NCBI GenBank assembly: GCA_051011415.1
Contig: JBPCTY010000047.1
Location: forward strand, 1 to 64,000
DNA length: 64,000 nt
Source of the DNA: SZUA-442 sp051011415
GTDB taxonomy: Bacteria > Actinomycetota > Acidimicrobiia > Spongiisociales > UBA5794
Direction of reading: 5' to 3'
Shown here in pieces: positions 17,796-26,574 of this stretch. Under the pieces are notes generated by a model. That model was not told the origin of the DNA. It saw only the letters and a list, made by a program, of their open reading frames with translations, and did no database searches. The translations under genes and the position numbers were made by a program. The stretch's first letter is position 1; each line of letters starts with the position of its first letter.

Positions 17796-20120
17796 CTAGA
17801 TGTAGCCCTCCCGGTCTAGCCACTGCATTGCGAAGAATCCTTCGCCTGCGGGAATGTAGAAGGTGCATACGCGGAAGACGACGGCAGCTGCAAACGCTGA
17901 GTCGGGATCGACGCCGAAGAAGACGAGGAACGTTGTCATGACAGCTTCGGCGATGCCAATCCCACCTGGCACCGGAACGAGTCCTGCGAGCAGGTTGGTA
18001 GCCACCGTCGCAACAAGACAGGTGACGAACGGGAGTGGCGTTCCGATTGCCTGGAGTACAAACCACAACACGATTGCCAGGACGATCCGCGATGCGAGGT
18101 TGCTCAAGAGGAGGCCGATGATCCTGCTTGGCGTCTTGACCACCCCCATAAGCAGGTCCCACGCATCTTTCAGAACCGGTACTACCGCGTCGCGCAATCT
18201 CTGGATCCTGAAGATGGCATAGCCGATCCCAAAACAGAGAAAGAGAACAATTGTGATGATCAATCCCCAGCGAAGCTCATCGAGATCCGTGTCAATGGAG
18301 AGATCTGCACTCAAGAGGGCGAGCAACAAGATGGTTGCCTCGACGAAGAAGCCAGAGATGCCATCGATTGCGCCTTGGCTAACGGCGGTGGTTGTCGGAA
18401 CCCCGTACTTCCGGAGAAAAGCGGCGTTCATCGCAACTCTTCCGGCAGCACTCGGAATGGCCAAACCGATCCACTTCACCGATACCTGAAGTACAACGAG
18501 CGGTCGTAAGACGATGTCGTATCCGGTTGCGTATCGCATGCCTGTCGCTTCGGGGACGAATACGAACTGCCCGATGAAGAAGCCCAAGATGATCAGTATC
18601 CATGTCGCGTTTCTCACGACATCCCAGACCGCTACGAAGTCGATCTGTCCGAGCATCCCGATGAGGGCGTAGGCGGCGATAAGCGATAGCACCGGCTTGA
18701 CAAGGTCTCCAGGCCTGACCCGTCGCAGCCGCTCTGGGGCAACTGGCTCTGTTCCGGTCTGATCGACGACGGCAGCGGCGATCTCGCGGAGGATGAGCTT
18801 GGGATGCTTTACCGTCTGCTTCTGTGCGTGGCTGAGAGCTGGGACCTGGACATACGGAAGTGCAGCGATCACTTTCTCAGACCCGAGTCCGTTGACCGCA
18901 GCCGCTACCGAGGCTTCAGCCCCAAGGTCAACCGCTGTAGAGAACAAGAGTGAAGCCACGTCGATATGGCGGAGCCGTTCGGTCGCATGAAGGTTTGCGG
19001 AGGCGAAATCAAGGAGTATGGCCCCCTCGTCTTCCTTGCCGAGGGCATGGGCGGTGAGATTTCCATGGGCGATCTCGGCTTCGTGGAGTGTCCCAACCAT
19101 GCTCCAGGCCGCTGCTAGATCATCGGTGTCGTTGAGATCGACCATTGAGCTTGGCGCTGTCGTAACGAGGACTGCCGTGTCCTCCCCCACGATGCCAACG
19201 GCGAGCACATCCATGGTGCCAACGCCGTTCCGGCGGGCAATCAGGGTTGATAGCGCTTCGTGCTCGACCCGCTCTCTGCGTCCAAACCCGTGGGAGCGTG
19301 GTTCGTCTCGATACCAGATGCTGCGCCACATGCGGTTGAGCAGCTGGGAGTCTGCAGCATCGCGGCCGAGCGCCTTGACACGAACCTCGGTTCCGTCCGT
19401 TGTTCTGGCATCGAGCGTGCGTCCGTCCCAGTTCTGATGGGCCGTCAGCGAGAGATCGGAGACATCGAGACCGACGTCTTTGAGATCCCGCATGAGCTCG
19501 TCATACGTCGGATATCCACCGGGGGATCCGAAGATGAGGAGTACGACGCCCGCTGCGCCGACGCCGAGACCCATCGCACCGATTGCATCGCCGAGTGGTG
19601 CGTACTCCAGTCCGATTGTGGCAATGGTCGTCAGACCAACTATCCACCACCCGAGCTTTGCCATTGGCTTGGCAAGCGACGGCGCCGTGACAGCTGCCAC
19701 TGCCGAGACAAACACCAGCCGGACGGTCGGGAACCGAGAAAGCCCGTCGCCAAACTCGGGCAAGATGGCGGGCAGTTCCCCGTACAGCCGCTGATGGGTG
19801 AAGAGGATTACAACGAGAGCAATGGCAAGAGCCAGGCCCATGTCGCGCACGACATCGAGACGCGCCTTGCCCTTCACGCCAGCGAGGATTAGCAGGAACA
19901 CGATCCACAGCAGCGCTGAGAAGAAGACGAAGCTGTAGACCTGATCGAACCACTCGGGCACGCTCGTGAGCAAGTCCGTGATTGCGGTCTCAAGCGCAAG
20001 CAGCCGGTCGGCGCTGGACAATGCCCAAAGGAACACGAGTGTTCCGATAGCCACAACCATTGCATCGGAGGCCCGCCGGGCTCTCGGTTGATGCGGCGCG
20101 CCCGCAAAGTATCTGCTCAC
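17796..20120 (-). CDS. Membrane protein: N-terminal TM region, kinase-like domain, C-terminal UPF0104 flippase-like domain
   Basis: Three parts are visible in 774 residues. Residues 15-240 hold about six hydrophobic segments. Residues 260-460 resemble an aminoglycoside-phosphotransferase or protein-kinase fold, with the loop LHEAEIAHGNL and LLDFASANL; the catalytic loop reads H-G-N-L (Asn354) where active enzymes have H-G-D, so this may be a pseudokinase. Residues 500-774 form a UPF0104/LPG-synthase TM domain ending in PVPGGIGIAEAVMTTFLVF. The start is moved to GTG 20120 because TAGGGT (20133-20128) lies 7 bases upstream; the longer frame to 20231 has no such support. Substrate unknown. Confidence 0.8.
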   Translation of the reverse strand: MSRYFAGAPHQPRARRASDAMVVAIGTLVFLWALSSADRLLALETAITDLLTSVPEWFDQVYSFVFFSALLWIVFLLILAGVKGKARLDVVRDMGLALAIALVVILFTHQRLYGELPAILPEFGDGLSRFPTVRLVFVSAVAAVTAPSLAKPMAKLGWWIVGLTTIATIGLEYAPLGDAIGAMGLGVGAAGVVLLIFGSPGGYPTYDELMRDLKDVGLDVSDLSLTAHQNWDGRTLDARTTDGTEVRVKALGRDAADSQLLNRMWRSIWYRDEPRSHGFGRRERVEHEALSTLIARRNGVGTMDVLAVGIVGEDTAVLVTTAPSSMVDLNDTDDLAAAWSMVGTLHEAEIAHGNLTAHALGKEDEGAILLDFASANLHATERLRHIDVASLLFSTAVDLGAEASVAAAVNGLGSEKVIAALPYVQVPALSHAQKQTVKHPKLILREIAAAVVDQTGTEPVAPERLRRVRPGDLVKPVLSLIAAYALIGMLGQIDFVAVWDVVRNATWILIILGFFIGQFVFVPEATGMRYATGYDIVLRPLVVLQVSVKWIGLAIPSAAGRVAMNAAFLRKYGVPTTTAVSQGAIDGISGFFVEATILLLALLSADLSIDTDLDELRWGLIITIVLFLCFGIGYAIFRIQRLRDAVVPVLKDAWDLLMGVVKTPSRIIGLLLSNLASRIVLAIVLWFVLQAIGTPLPFVTCLVATVATNLLAGLVPVPGGIGIAEAVMTTFLVFFGVDPDSAFAAAVVFRVCTFYIPAGEGFFAMQWLDREGYI

Positions 20121-20182
20121 GGACGGCACCCTACCGTCCACCGCACAGGGAAGCATTGCGTTGCAGTGGTTAGGGTCTGGGT
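20121..20182. promoter_or_regulatory. Divergent leaderless promoters for two flippase-like genes
   Basis: The 62-base intergenic region carries two identical -10 boxes in opposite directions. TAGGGT on the reverse strand (20133-20128) ends 7 bases before GTG 20120, and TAGGGT on the forward strand (20171-20176) ends 6 bases before ATG 20183. The symmetry suggests that the two paralogues are expressed together. Confidence 0.6.
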
Positions 20183-21292
20183 ATGTCTGACGATTCGCAA
20201 CAGCCTCCCGCATCGTTTGGAACGGCGCCAAAGGGAAGACTCTCAGCGAAAGATCGCAAACGGTCGATCATCCTCGTCGTTGTCGGACTCGTCATCGCCG
20301 GATTCATCTTCCTCGTCATCCTGCCTGAGGTCATCGACTACGAGGTCGTGTGGGAAACCATCAAGGCCCTTTCGCTGGCTCAACTGTTGATCCTGATCGC
20401 AGCGGGCTTGATCTATTACATACCCGAGGGCTGGCTGTACGCGGCGGTCATGCCAGGGATGTCGTTGTGGCAGGGGATAAAGGCGTGGGTTGCCTCGACA
20501 GGTGTGGGTACGACTGTGCCTGCCGTCGACCTCGTCGCCAGGTTTGGCATGTATCGGAGCTGGGGACACTCAATCGACGCATCGATGCGTGGTATCTTCC
20601 TCTCCGGGGCCTTTGACTGGGTCGTAAAATTCTCGCTGCCAGTCATCGCCGTCATTGTGCTTGCCATCGGTGGAGTCGAGGGCCTCGAATTCTTGACCCT
20701 GATTGCGGTGATCGCAGGCGCGTTGCTGGTCCTGTGCGTCGGTGTACTCGTCGGGCTGGTGCGGTCTGAGCGGTTCACGCATTGGGTTGCGGCCCGCGTT
20801 CAGAAGCTTGCGGACTGGGCCCTGGCGAAGCTCCGCCGCAACTCAATGGTGGGGCTGTCAGACCGTGTGGTCTTCTTCCGCAATGACAGCGTGGATATTG
20901 CCCGAACCCGAGGTGTGTGGGCGTTCGTCGCATCGATTCTTGGGAAGCTGTGGCAGTACGTGATGCTCGTCATGGCGCTTCGTATGGTTGGGCTGGACGA
21001 CAGCATTCTCTCGTTGCTTGAGATCTTCGTGGTGTGGGCGATCGTGTTGCTCATCACGATGATCCCGATCACGCCTGGCGGTATCGGGATCGCCGAGCTG
21101 TTCTACATCGGCCTCTTCACCCAGATCGCCGGAGAGGAGTACTCAAGCATCATTGGAGCCGGAGTGATGCTGTACCGGCTGATCCAGTGGGCGATGCCGA
21201 TACCGATTGGATGGGCGGTCTTCCTCCGCTGGAAGCGCAAGGTCGACCGAGGGGATCTCCCGGATCCGTTCAGTCTTTCGACTTCCGGCTAA
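20183..21292 (+). CDS. Flippase-like membrane protein (UPF0104 / LPG-synthase TM domain), paralogue 3
   Basis: A 369-residue polytopic protein of the same family as the products at 13651 and 17796. After a charged 25-residue N-terminus come seven or eight hydrophobic segments. The family signatures are STGVGTTVPAVDLVARFGMYRSWG near residue 110 and ITPGGIGIAELFYIGLF near residue 295. No catalytic domain is attached, so transport or flipping of a lipid-linked compound is the family-based guess. The ATG follows TAGGGT (20171-20176) by 6 bases. Its end overlaps the convergent AI-2E family gene by 23 bases, an unusually long tail-to-tail overlap. Confidence 0.82.
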   Translation: MSDDSQQPPASFGTAPKGRLSAKDRKRSIILVVVGLVIAGFIFLVILPEVIDYEVVWETIKALSLAQLLILIAAGLIYYIPEGWLYAAVMPGMSLWQGIKAWVASTGVGTTVPAVDLVARFGMYRSWGHSIDASMRGIFLSGAFDWVVKFSLPVIAVIVLAIGGVEGLEFLTLIAVIAGALLVLCVGVLVGLVRSERFTHWVAARVQKLADWALAKLRRNSMVGLSDRVVFFRNDSVDIARTRGVWAFVASILGKLWQYVMLVMALRMVGLDDSILSLLEIFVVWAIVLLITMIPITPGGIGIAELFYIGLFTQIAGEEYSSIIGAGVMLYRLIQWAMPIPIGWAVFLRWKRKVDRGDLPDPFSLSTSG

Positions 21293-22472
21293 GAGACGGA
21301 CGCCACTTGGAACCGCTCGAGTCTGCATCGCCGGGTCGAGCCTCGTGCTTGTCGTACTCGAACTCGTAGACCACGTCGTTGTGCTGGACGAAGTTGCCGA
21401 CAAACGCAGTGATGAGGGCGGCGACTGGAAGCGCGACAAATGCGCCGATCGGTCCACCGATGGCTCCTCCAGCTAGGGCAGCTCCAAACGCGACGGCCCC
21501 GTTGAGTGTCATGGTGTCGGAGGAGATCTTCGGACTCAGCCAATAGTTCTCGATCTGCTGATACGCAATGGCATACCCCAGAACGATCAGGGCACCGACC
21601 CAGCCCGAGACAACCAGCGTGACCAGGATCGGCACAGCCGAACCGAGATACGTGCCGATCGCGGGAATGAATGCTGCAACAAAGCCGCCAAAGAGGGCAA
21701 GTGCCACTGAGGCTCCAACCGGAACGCCCACCAACACCATGGTGAAGAAGAAGCCCGTTGCGTTGATCATCATCAGGATGAATCGTGAGTAGAAGTAGCC
21801 GCCTGTTTGGACAATGGCCTGATCCCAGGTCCAGCCAACCCTTGCCTGCTCGTCCTCGTCGAGCAGGCTCAACACTGTTCGCTGGAAGCGTGGTGCATCT
21901 GCGGTGAAGTAGAACGTGAACATAGCGATCGTCGCCATGTCGAAGATGAGGCCGATGCCAGACGTGGCGATCCCAAGGATGTTGCCCGCAGCACCCTGCA
22001 GCCACGCCAGGATCTCGTCTTCGATATCGGTCGCCACATCGCCGTCGAAGCCGCCCTCAGGAATCTCGAATCCAAACGTTTCATTCAGCCACGTTCCAAA
22101 GCCCTGAATCCACTCAGACCCGCTCTCGCCGATGGCGCCTGCCAAAGCGGCAATCGCTGGAATGAGCACCAGGACCAGCACGATGAAGCCGATCATGCCT
22201 GCGAGATAGATGACCCCGACCGCTGATCCGCGTTTCCAGTCCCAGCGGTGCACGATCCGCATGACCAGCGGTTGCAGAGCGAGGCTCAGGAAGAAGGAAA
22301 AGGCGACCAGAGCGATCAAGTGACGTGCCTGACCCATCATCCATAGCGTTGCGAGTGTGATGAGCACCGCACCGATGATCTTCCAGATCGCATCCCCGCT
22401 GATCGTGACCTGAACGTTCCGACGGTCCTCCGACTCGGTGTCGGGCGGGGGCGGTGTCGCTGAATCGCTCAT
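21270..22472 (-). CDS. AI-2E family transporter / PerM-like permease
   Basis: A 400-residue integral membrane protein of the AI-2E exporter family (PF01594). Family features are the LALQPLVMRI stretch after the first two hydrophobic segments, a long soluble loop (residues 130-210), and the C-terminal VGVPVGASVALALFGGFVAAFIPAIGTYLGSAVPI and NYWLSPKI blocks. Members export varied substrates and quorum-sensing function should not be assumed. I moved the start to ATG 22472 because TACATT (22484-22479) lies exactly 6 bases before it; the open frame continues to 22652 without a start signal. The N-terminus is rich in Pro, Asp and Glu. The stop overlaps the convergent gene. Confidence 0.85.
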   Translation of the reverse strand: MSDSATPPPPDTESEDRRNVQVTISGDAIWKIIGAVLITLATLWMMGQARHLIALVAFSFFLSLALQPLVMRIVHRWDWKRGSAVGVIYLAGMIGFIVLVLVLIPAIAALAGAIGESGSEWIQGFGTWLNETFGFEIPEGGFDGDVATDIEDEILAWLQGAAGNILGIATSGIGLIFDMATIAMFTFYFTADAPRFQRTVLSLLDEDEQARVGWTWDQAIVQTGGYFYSRFILMMINATGFFFTMVLVGVPVGASVALALFGGFVAAFIPAIGTYLGSAVPILVTLVVSGWVGALIVLGYAIAYQQIENYWLSPKISSDTMTLNGAVAFGAALAGGAIGGPIGAFVALPVAALITAFVGNFVQHNDVVYEFEYDKHEARPGDADSSGSKWRPSLSRKSKD

Positions 22473-22581
22473 GCGCACAATGTAGCGATGCTCAGGGCTG
22501 CACGCTGATCTCTGCGTTCTGGACCTATGAACTCTTTGGGAACAGGCGTGGGTCGTGAGGCCTCGGGCGTAGCATGCGTGG

Positions 22582-23277
22582 ATGCCTGAGAACGATCGCG
22601 AATTGGTGCTCGTCGTCGACGACGAACCGATGGTGCGTGAGGTGGTTTGCACCTACCTCGACCGTGAGGGATATGCGACCGTCGAGGCGACCGACGGGAT
22701 GCAGGCGCTCGAGTTGATGCGCGACAAGAGTCCGGACCTCATCTTGCTCGACGTGATGCTGCCAAAGCTCGACGGATACTCCGTGCTCAGCCAGCTGCGA
22801 GAGCACACCGACGTTCCCGTGATCATGCTGACCGCCCGAGATGCAGAGGTGGACCGCGTGCTCGGGCTGGAGCTCGGAGCCGACGACTACGTCGTGAAGC
22901 CGTTCTCTCCTCGTGAACTCGCTGCGCGCGTCCGATCGGTTCTTAGGCGAACATCTCGCCCCGCGCCTGACCCAGTGATTCTCGAGTATGGCGACCTGCA
23001 GATTGATGGGGGTGCCAGGCAGGTGTCGCTCAACGGGGAGGGCATTGACATGCCGCCGATGGAGTTTGATTTGCTCTTCTACCTCGCTTCGGATCCCCGC
23101 AGAGTGTTTTCCCGGTCGGAGCTACTCGATGAGGTGTGGGGGTCCCAACCCGATTGGCAGGATCCTTCGACGGTGACCGTGCATGTGCGGCGGATCCGAC
23201 AAAAGATCGAGATTGACCCGGACGATCCACAACGGCTGCTGACCGTGTGGGGCCGCGGGTATCGGTTCGAACCATGA
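22582..23277 (+). CDS. OmpR/PhoB-family response regulator
   Basis: A 231-residue two-domain regulator. The receiver domain has the acidic pair VVDDEP at residues 11-16, phospho-acceptor Asp in LILLDVMLPKLDG, the Thr of IMLTARD and Lys in YVVKPFSPREL. The C-terminal winged-helix DNA-binding domain ends in TVTVHVRRIRQKIE and TVWGRGYRFEP, typical of the OmpR class. The ATG follows TAGCAT (22570-22575) by 6 bases, so the mRNA is probably leaderless. Its stop overlaps the start of the kinase gene (ATGA). Target genes are unknown; the divergent AI-2E family gene is one candidate by position only. Confidence 0.93.
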   Translation: MPENDRELVLVVDDEPMVREVVCTYLDREGYATVEATDGMQALELMRDKSPDLILLDVMLPKLDGYSVLSQLREHTDVPVIMLTARDAEVDRVLGLELGADDYVVKPFSPRELAARVRSVLRRTSRPAPDPVILEYGDLQIDGGARQVSLNGEGIDMPPMEFDLLFYLASDPRRVFSRSELLDEVWGSQPDWQDPSTVTVHVRRIRQKIEIDPDDPQRLLTVWGRGYRFEP

Positions 23278-24464
23278 GGCTGGTGCTGGGTGCGGTCGCT
23301 CTTGTCCTGGTCGGTCTGGCGATCTTCGAATTCTCGATGCAACCGTCGGGTGCAGAACGTGCGGAACTCGCACTGATCTTCATCGTAATGGCGACAATCA
23401 CAGGGCTGGCAGCCCTTTTCCTACCGATGATGGCTGGCCGCAACAAGCGCTTGGTTGCGACGCTCTTCACCTTGGCGCTTGTGTCCGTTGGGATTGCGGT
23501 AGTCGGACTCGTGATCGCAGCCAGTCGCATGTTCTTCTCGGAGCATGATCTCGCCCTTCTCCTGGTGGTCCTCGGCTTCGGTCTGCTCGCGGCACTCGGT
23601 TTCGCGGCATCGGCAAGTCGTTCACTCACTGGCGACCTCAAAGACATGGCACGGACCGCTCACGATGTCGCTGCTGGGGACTTCTCCGCCCGGACAAGTG
23701 TCGACCGAAGGGACGAGGTCGGCGATCTCGCTAGAGACCTCGATGCGATGGCTGAGAAGCTCGAAGCCTCGGCAGCGGAAACCGATCTGGAGAACACGCG
23801 GCGGAGAGCATTCTTTGCCGCTGTGTCACACGATCTGCGAACACCATTGTCCTCCATGCAGGCTGCGGTAGAGGCGCTGCGAGACGGAGTCGCACCGGAT
23901 CCGGACCGGTACTTTCAGTCGCTTGAGAGCGACCTGTCTGCGCTCAACTCGCTTGTGGATGACCTCTTCTTGCTATCGAGGCTGGAGTCTGGTGATGTAT
24001 TCGTCGACGTTGCGCCAACAGATCTCAGCGACGTCGCTGATGAAGCCCTTGAGGTGCTGCGACCTGTCGCACACCGCAAGGACCTTCATCTGGAGCTGGT
24101 TGCCGAGCGCCGGGTCGTCCTCCAGACAGGCTCGGATGCGGTTGGCAGAGTCATTCGCAACCTTCTTGAGAACGCGATTCGGCATGCCCCGGCTGCATCG
24201 ACCGTCCAGGTGACTGTCGATGGGGGAGACCCTGCGGTCGTTACGGTCCACGACGAAGGGGAAGGATTCCCACCGGACTTCATTGACAAGGCGTTCGATT
24301 CGTTCACCCGTACCGACGAAGCGCGAACTCGGGCGGCGGGTGGAGCGGGCTTGGGCCTTGCGATCGCAAAGGGATATGTGGACGCTCTCGACGGAAGCAT
24401 CTGGGCTGAGCCCGGACCGGGCGGGACCGTTGCTTTCAGCATTCCGTCCGGAGCGGCTTCATAG
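23274..24464 (+). CDS. Sensor histidine kinase (two-component partner)
   Basis: A 396-residue membrane kinase, cognate to the preceding regulator by overlap (ATGA at 23274). The N-terminus carries four or so hydrophobic segments with little periplasmic sequence, so it may sense membrane or intracellular signals. A HAMP-like linker (AHDVAAGDFSARTSVDRRDEVGDLA) leads to the H-box FFAAVSHDLRTPLSSM with the phospho-His. The ATPase domain has the N-box NLLENAIRHAP, the G1 box DEGEGFP and AGLGLAIAKGYVDAL. The longer open frame from 23247 lies inside the regulator gene and is rejected. The stop overlaps the convergent EamA gene by 6 bases. Confidence 0.92.
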   Translation: MRLVLGAVALVLVGLAIFEFSMQPSGAERAELALIFIVMATITGLAALFLPMMAGRNKRLVATLFTLALVSVGIAVVGLVIAASRMFFSEHDLALLLVVLGFGLLAALGFAASASRSLTGDLKDMARTAHDVAAGDFSARTSVDRRDEVGDLARDLDAMAEKLEASAAETDLENTRRRAFFAAVSHDLRTPLSSMQAAVEALRDGVAPDPDRYFQSLESDLSALNSLVDDLFLLSRLESGDVFVDVAPTDLSDVADEALEVLRPVAHRKDLHLELVAERRVVLQTGSDAVGRVIRNLLENAIRHAPAASTVQVTVDGGDPAVVTVHDEGEGFPPDFIDKAFDSFTRTDEARTRAAGGAGLGLAIAKGYVDALDGSIWAEPGPGGTVAFSIPSGAAS

Positions 24465-25286
24465 AGCCAGAAGCGCGACCGCCAGCAGTGCAAACACGAT
24501 GCCGACGACCTGCACAGGTCTCGGTCTTTCCCTGATCACAGCGATTGCTGCAATGACCGTGAATGCCGGGTACAGGGACACGATCACCGTGTTGAGACCG
24601 AGCGGTCCGGTTTGCAGCGCAAGAAGAATCGCAATGTTTGCACCCATGTCGAATGCACCGGCGACCGCGACGGGAACCGCCGGCCTTCCTCGAGGCACTG
24701 CAACCACACCGAGTCTCCATGCTGCGAAGAATGCGATCGGCAGGCTGGCAAGCCGCGCACCGACGAGAGGTACGAGCCCCGAGTCGGTGGAAGTTTGACC
24801 AAGCACAACAAAGAAGGTGGCGAAGGCAAACGCAGCAAGCAGTGTGTGGCCGATGACCGACTTCGAAACGGGTCCGGATTGTGGCGTTGCCACCACAAGG
24901 ACAATCGCGACAAGGGCAGCTGCGATGCCAACCCACTGCGGGGTCGTCAGGGATTCACCCTGAAGAAGACCGATCGTGAGAGGGATGACGGCAGTAAGCG
25001 TCGCCGTCATCGGTGACACGATGGACATCGTTCCCTCGGCAAGGGCGCGGTAGAGGGCGTACACGCCAACGACTCCTGCGAGCCCAGCGATCGATCCAAA
25101 GACCAAGTCTGATGTCGTGACCCCGGTCCATCCAACGATCACGATGGCTGGGAGCAACAAGAGGGAGCCGATGAGCTGGCTCCATGCGACGACCCTCCAC
25201 GGGGCGAAGTGGCGCGAAGCGAGGCCGCCGGAGAAATCGGCAACCCCGTAGAGCATTGCTGATGCGAGTGCGTATAACTGGCTCAC
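24459..25286 (-). CDS. EamA/DMT-family transporter
   Basis: A 275-residue protein with about ten hydrophobic segments in two EamA repeats (PF00892), the layout of drug/metabolite transporters. The first repeat contains MLYGVADFSGGLASRH and VGVYALYRALAEGTMSIVSP; the second ends PVQVVGIVFALLAVALLAL. The substrate is unknown. I moved the start to GTG 25286, where TACGCT on the reverse strand lies 8 bases upstream; the frame stays open to 25904 but that extension lies within the divergent MFS gene and is compositionally unlike a transporter. A clear paralogue lies at 26575. Confidence 0.82.
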   Translation of the reverse strand: MSQLYALASAMLYGVADFSGGLASRHFAPWRVVAWSQLIGSLLLLPAIVIVGWTGVTTSDLVFGSIAGLAGVVGVYALYRALAEGTMSIVSPMTATLTAVIPLTIGLLQGESLTTPQWVGIAAALVAIVLVVATPQSGPVSKSVIGHTLLAAFAFATFFVVLGQTSTDSGLVPLVGARLASLPIAFFAAWRLGVVAVPRGRPAVPVAVAGAFDMGANIAILLALQTGPLGLNTVIVSLYPAFTVIAAIAVIRERPRPVQVVGIVFALLAVALLAL

Positions 25287-25374
25287 GGCGCCCGAGCGTA
25301 TCTGAGAGGCATCACTGGTGGCAGCGTGAGCACCCGTTCGCCCGGTTGTGTTCTGGCTGGACCAAGATGAAGGC

Positions 25375-26535
25375 ATGACCCCGCTTCGCCGATCTCTCGC
25401 CGTGCTGTTGTACGGGTTTGCGTTGCTCGGCATGCCTGGCGCTGCGCTCGGCGTGGCATGGCCATCGATGGCCGACGACCTTGCGCGAGACCTCGGTGAC
25501 CTCGGTGTGCTCACGCTGCTGACCGGTATTTCGTACGCGCTCGTGAGCCTTGTGAGCGGCTCGCTGACAAAGCGTGTTCCTGCGGGTCGACTGCTGGTGC
25601 TTGCCGCTGTTCTCGCAACGGTCGGTCTGGTCGGATATGCCGCTGCAAACTCGTTCATCGTCTTGGCGATCGCGGCGATTCCGATCGGAATCGCAGGTGG
25701 CACGGTTGATGCAATAGGGAACGCCCACGTGGCGGTTCGGCACGGTTCGCGGGCGATGGGATTTATCCATGCGTCGTTCGGTTTTGGGGCGATGCTTGCC
25801 CCACTCATGATGACGGCGCTTGCCGCGATTGGAGCTGCGTGGAGAGTTGGTTTTGCCCTCCTTGCCGTTGCCCAGATCGTGCTTGCGGTTGGTTTCTTGA
25901 TCACTCGTGAGGCATACCGGATGCCGATGGAGGGCCGGAAGGAAAGACCCGAACGAACGGGCTCCTATCGCCTGCTTGGTCTCTCCGTCTGGACGTTCTT
26001 TGTGTATGCAGGCGTCGAGGGCTCGACGGGTTTCTGGGCGTTCACGCTCCTTAGCGAGGGGCAGGGTGTGAACGCTACGGTCGCCGGTCTCGCCGTCGCT
26101 GCACACTGGGGAGCGCTGTTTGCTTCCCGTCTGGCACTTGGTGTCGTAGGGGATCGAGTACCTGCGGATGTGACCGTGACGCTTTCTGGGATCTTTCTCG
26201 TCGTCGGTCTTGGGGCGATGTGGTGGAATCCGTCTGCCATCGTTTCCATTGGAGGCCTCGTCGTCGCCGGGTTTGCCAGCGGACCGGTGTTCCCGCTCGA
26301 AGTAATCCTGACAACTCCGAGGTTCGGGGAACAGTTCACGCCGTGGGCCGTCGGATATCAGCTTGCCGCTGCGACGACGGCGATCGCGTTCGTACCAGCG
26401 ATCATCGGCATGCTGGTCAATTCCTTTGGCCCCTTGGTGATCGCCCCGGCCCTAGTGATACTCGCGATTGCCACGTGGGCGAGTCTCGAGACGCTTCGCG
26501 TCGCAGGTGCAAGGGAGCGCTTTGTCCACGTGTGA
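25375..26535 (+). CDS. MFS transporter
   Basis: A 386-residue major facilitator with about twelve hydrophobic segments. The loop between segments 2 and 3 reads GSLTKRVPAGRLLVL, the usual basic G-x-x-x-D/K-R-x-G-R-type motif. The layout (GGTVDAIGNAHVAVRHGSRAMGFIHASFGFGAMLAPL) resembles the FucP/YbjJ-like sugar or drug branch, but no substrate can be named. The start ATG 25375 is preceded by CAAGAT 6 bases upstream (weak -10) and by AAGG too close for a normal ribosome site. It is flanked by two EamA transporters. Confidence 0.82.
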   Translation: MTPLRRSLAVLLYGFALLGMPGAALGVAWPSMADDLARDLGDLGVLTLLTGISYALVSLVSGSLTKRVPAGRLLVLAAVLATVGLVGYAAANSFIVLAIAAIPIGIAGGTVDAIGNAHVAVRHGSRAMGFIHASFGFGAMLAPLMMTALAAIGAAWRVGFALLAVAQIVLAVGFLITREAYRMPMEGRKERPERTGSYRLLGLSVWTFFVYAGVEGSTGFWAFTLLSEGQGVNATVAGLAVAAHWGALFASRLALGVVGDRVPADVTVTLSGIFLVVGLGAMWWNPSAIVSIGGLVVAGFASGPVFPLEVILTTPRFGEQFTPWAVGYQLAAATTAIAFVPAIIGMLVNSFGPLVIAPALVILAIATWASLETLRVAGARERFVHV

Positions 26536-26574
26536 CCTTCGGGAGGCTGGGGCGCCACCTACGCTCACGCTGAG

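Noticed and set aside
21289..22005. Long reverse-strand frame of 238 codons
   Set aside because: It is a shadow of the AI-2E family gene: His, Arg and Cys rich with no domain.
25287..25904. N-terminal extension of the EamA gene on the reverse strand
   Set aside because: It is antisense to the MFS gene at 25375, has no start signals and its composition (Thr, Arg, Ser, Pro) is that of a shadow frame.
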